Below are positions 63,977 to 64,000 of a stretch of 64,000 bases of DNA, in pieces (the stretch's first letter is position 1; every line of letters starts with the position of its first letter). The notes below the pieces were generated by a model. The model was not told the DNA's origin and made no database searches. It saw only the letters and a list, made by a program, of their open reading frames with translations. Both the position numbers and the translations under genes were made by a program. Source of the DNA: Lignipirellula cremea (GTDB lineage Bacteria; Planctomycetota; Planctomycetia; Pirellulales; Pirellulaceae). Where the stretch lies: the NCBI RefSeq assembly GCF_007751035.1, contig NZ_CP036433.1:6057001-6121000 (forward strand), written 5' to 3'.

Positions 63977-64000
63977 GCCTCGTTGGCGCCTCCATTCAGC

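Overview
The window is GC-rich, single-chromosome bacterial DNA that reads as Planctomycetota, most likely the Pirellulales. The pointers are the porin with a Cys-rich amino end, the abundance of short lineage-specific lipoproteins, duplicated groEL, the futalosine menaquinone genes mqnB and mqnD, and MarR, NHL, HDOD and HEAT proteins of the kind common there. The placement is inferred from protein character, not from a search. There are no rRNA or tRNA genes, CRISPR arrays, insertion sequences or phage genes that I can see.

Layout. 1-2.1 kb: a tandem pair of zinc-ribbon proteins (the first cut by the window edge) and an OmpH/Skp periplasmic chaperone. 3-4.4 kb: a secreted protein. 4.5-10.8 kb: a chaperone island on the minus strand, groEL2, groES, groEL1, dnaJ, grpE and an FmdB-type zinc ribbon. 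11.3-12.3 kb: an aldo/keto reductase. 12.4-20.1 kb: a tripartite RND efflux system (pump and adaptor on minus, MarR regulator on minus, outer-membrane factor on plus with a coupled Cys-rich protein). 20.2-26.6 kb: ectoine synthesis (ectABC, minus) head-to-head with an Ehu-type ectoine uptake ABC transporter (ehuBCDA) and a MarC-like membrane protein. 26.7-31 kb: a LarA-family protein, a Ser/Thr kinase, a membrane protein with a TAXI-like domain and a small membrane zinc ribbon. 31-34 kb: HAD hydrolase, altronate-dehydratase-family protein and STAS protein (minus). 34.6-36.2 kb: an acyl-carrier-protein/alpha-oxoamine synthase fusion. 36.3-42.3 kb: small secreted protein, HDOD, NHL, an unknown protein and a transglutaminase-like lipoprotein.

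42.7-45.5 kb holds the most striking region: a compact operon encoding a ubiquitin-like beta-grasp protein, a very eukaryote-like E2, a JAB/JAMM isopeptidase, a 29-codon reading frame joined to both neighbours by ATGA overlaps, and a ThiF/E1-type activating enzyme. The Ubl lacks a terminal di-glycine, there is no RING E3, and the E2 carries an acidic/hydrophobic tail. It converges, six bases apart, with a minus-strand run of two paralogous membrane proteins preceded by a CHAD-domain gene.

47.9-64 kb is mostly housekeeping: gcvT and gcvH, a GT2 glycosyltransferase, mqnB-mqnD, a MATE transporter, HEAT and small lipoproteins, a polytopic membrane protein, tsaB, a porin, a dGTPase-type HD hydrolase, a PIN/TRAM membrane protein and protein-L-isoaspartate methyltransferase. 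Intergenic hairpin repeats occur near 49.7, 52.6 and 58.4 kb. The last two begin with nearly the same sequence and look like members of a dispersed family.
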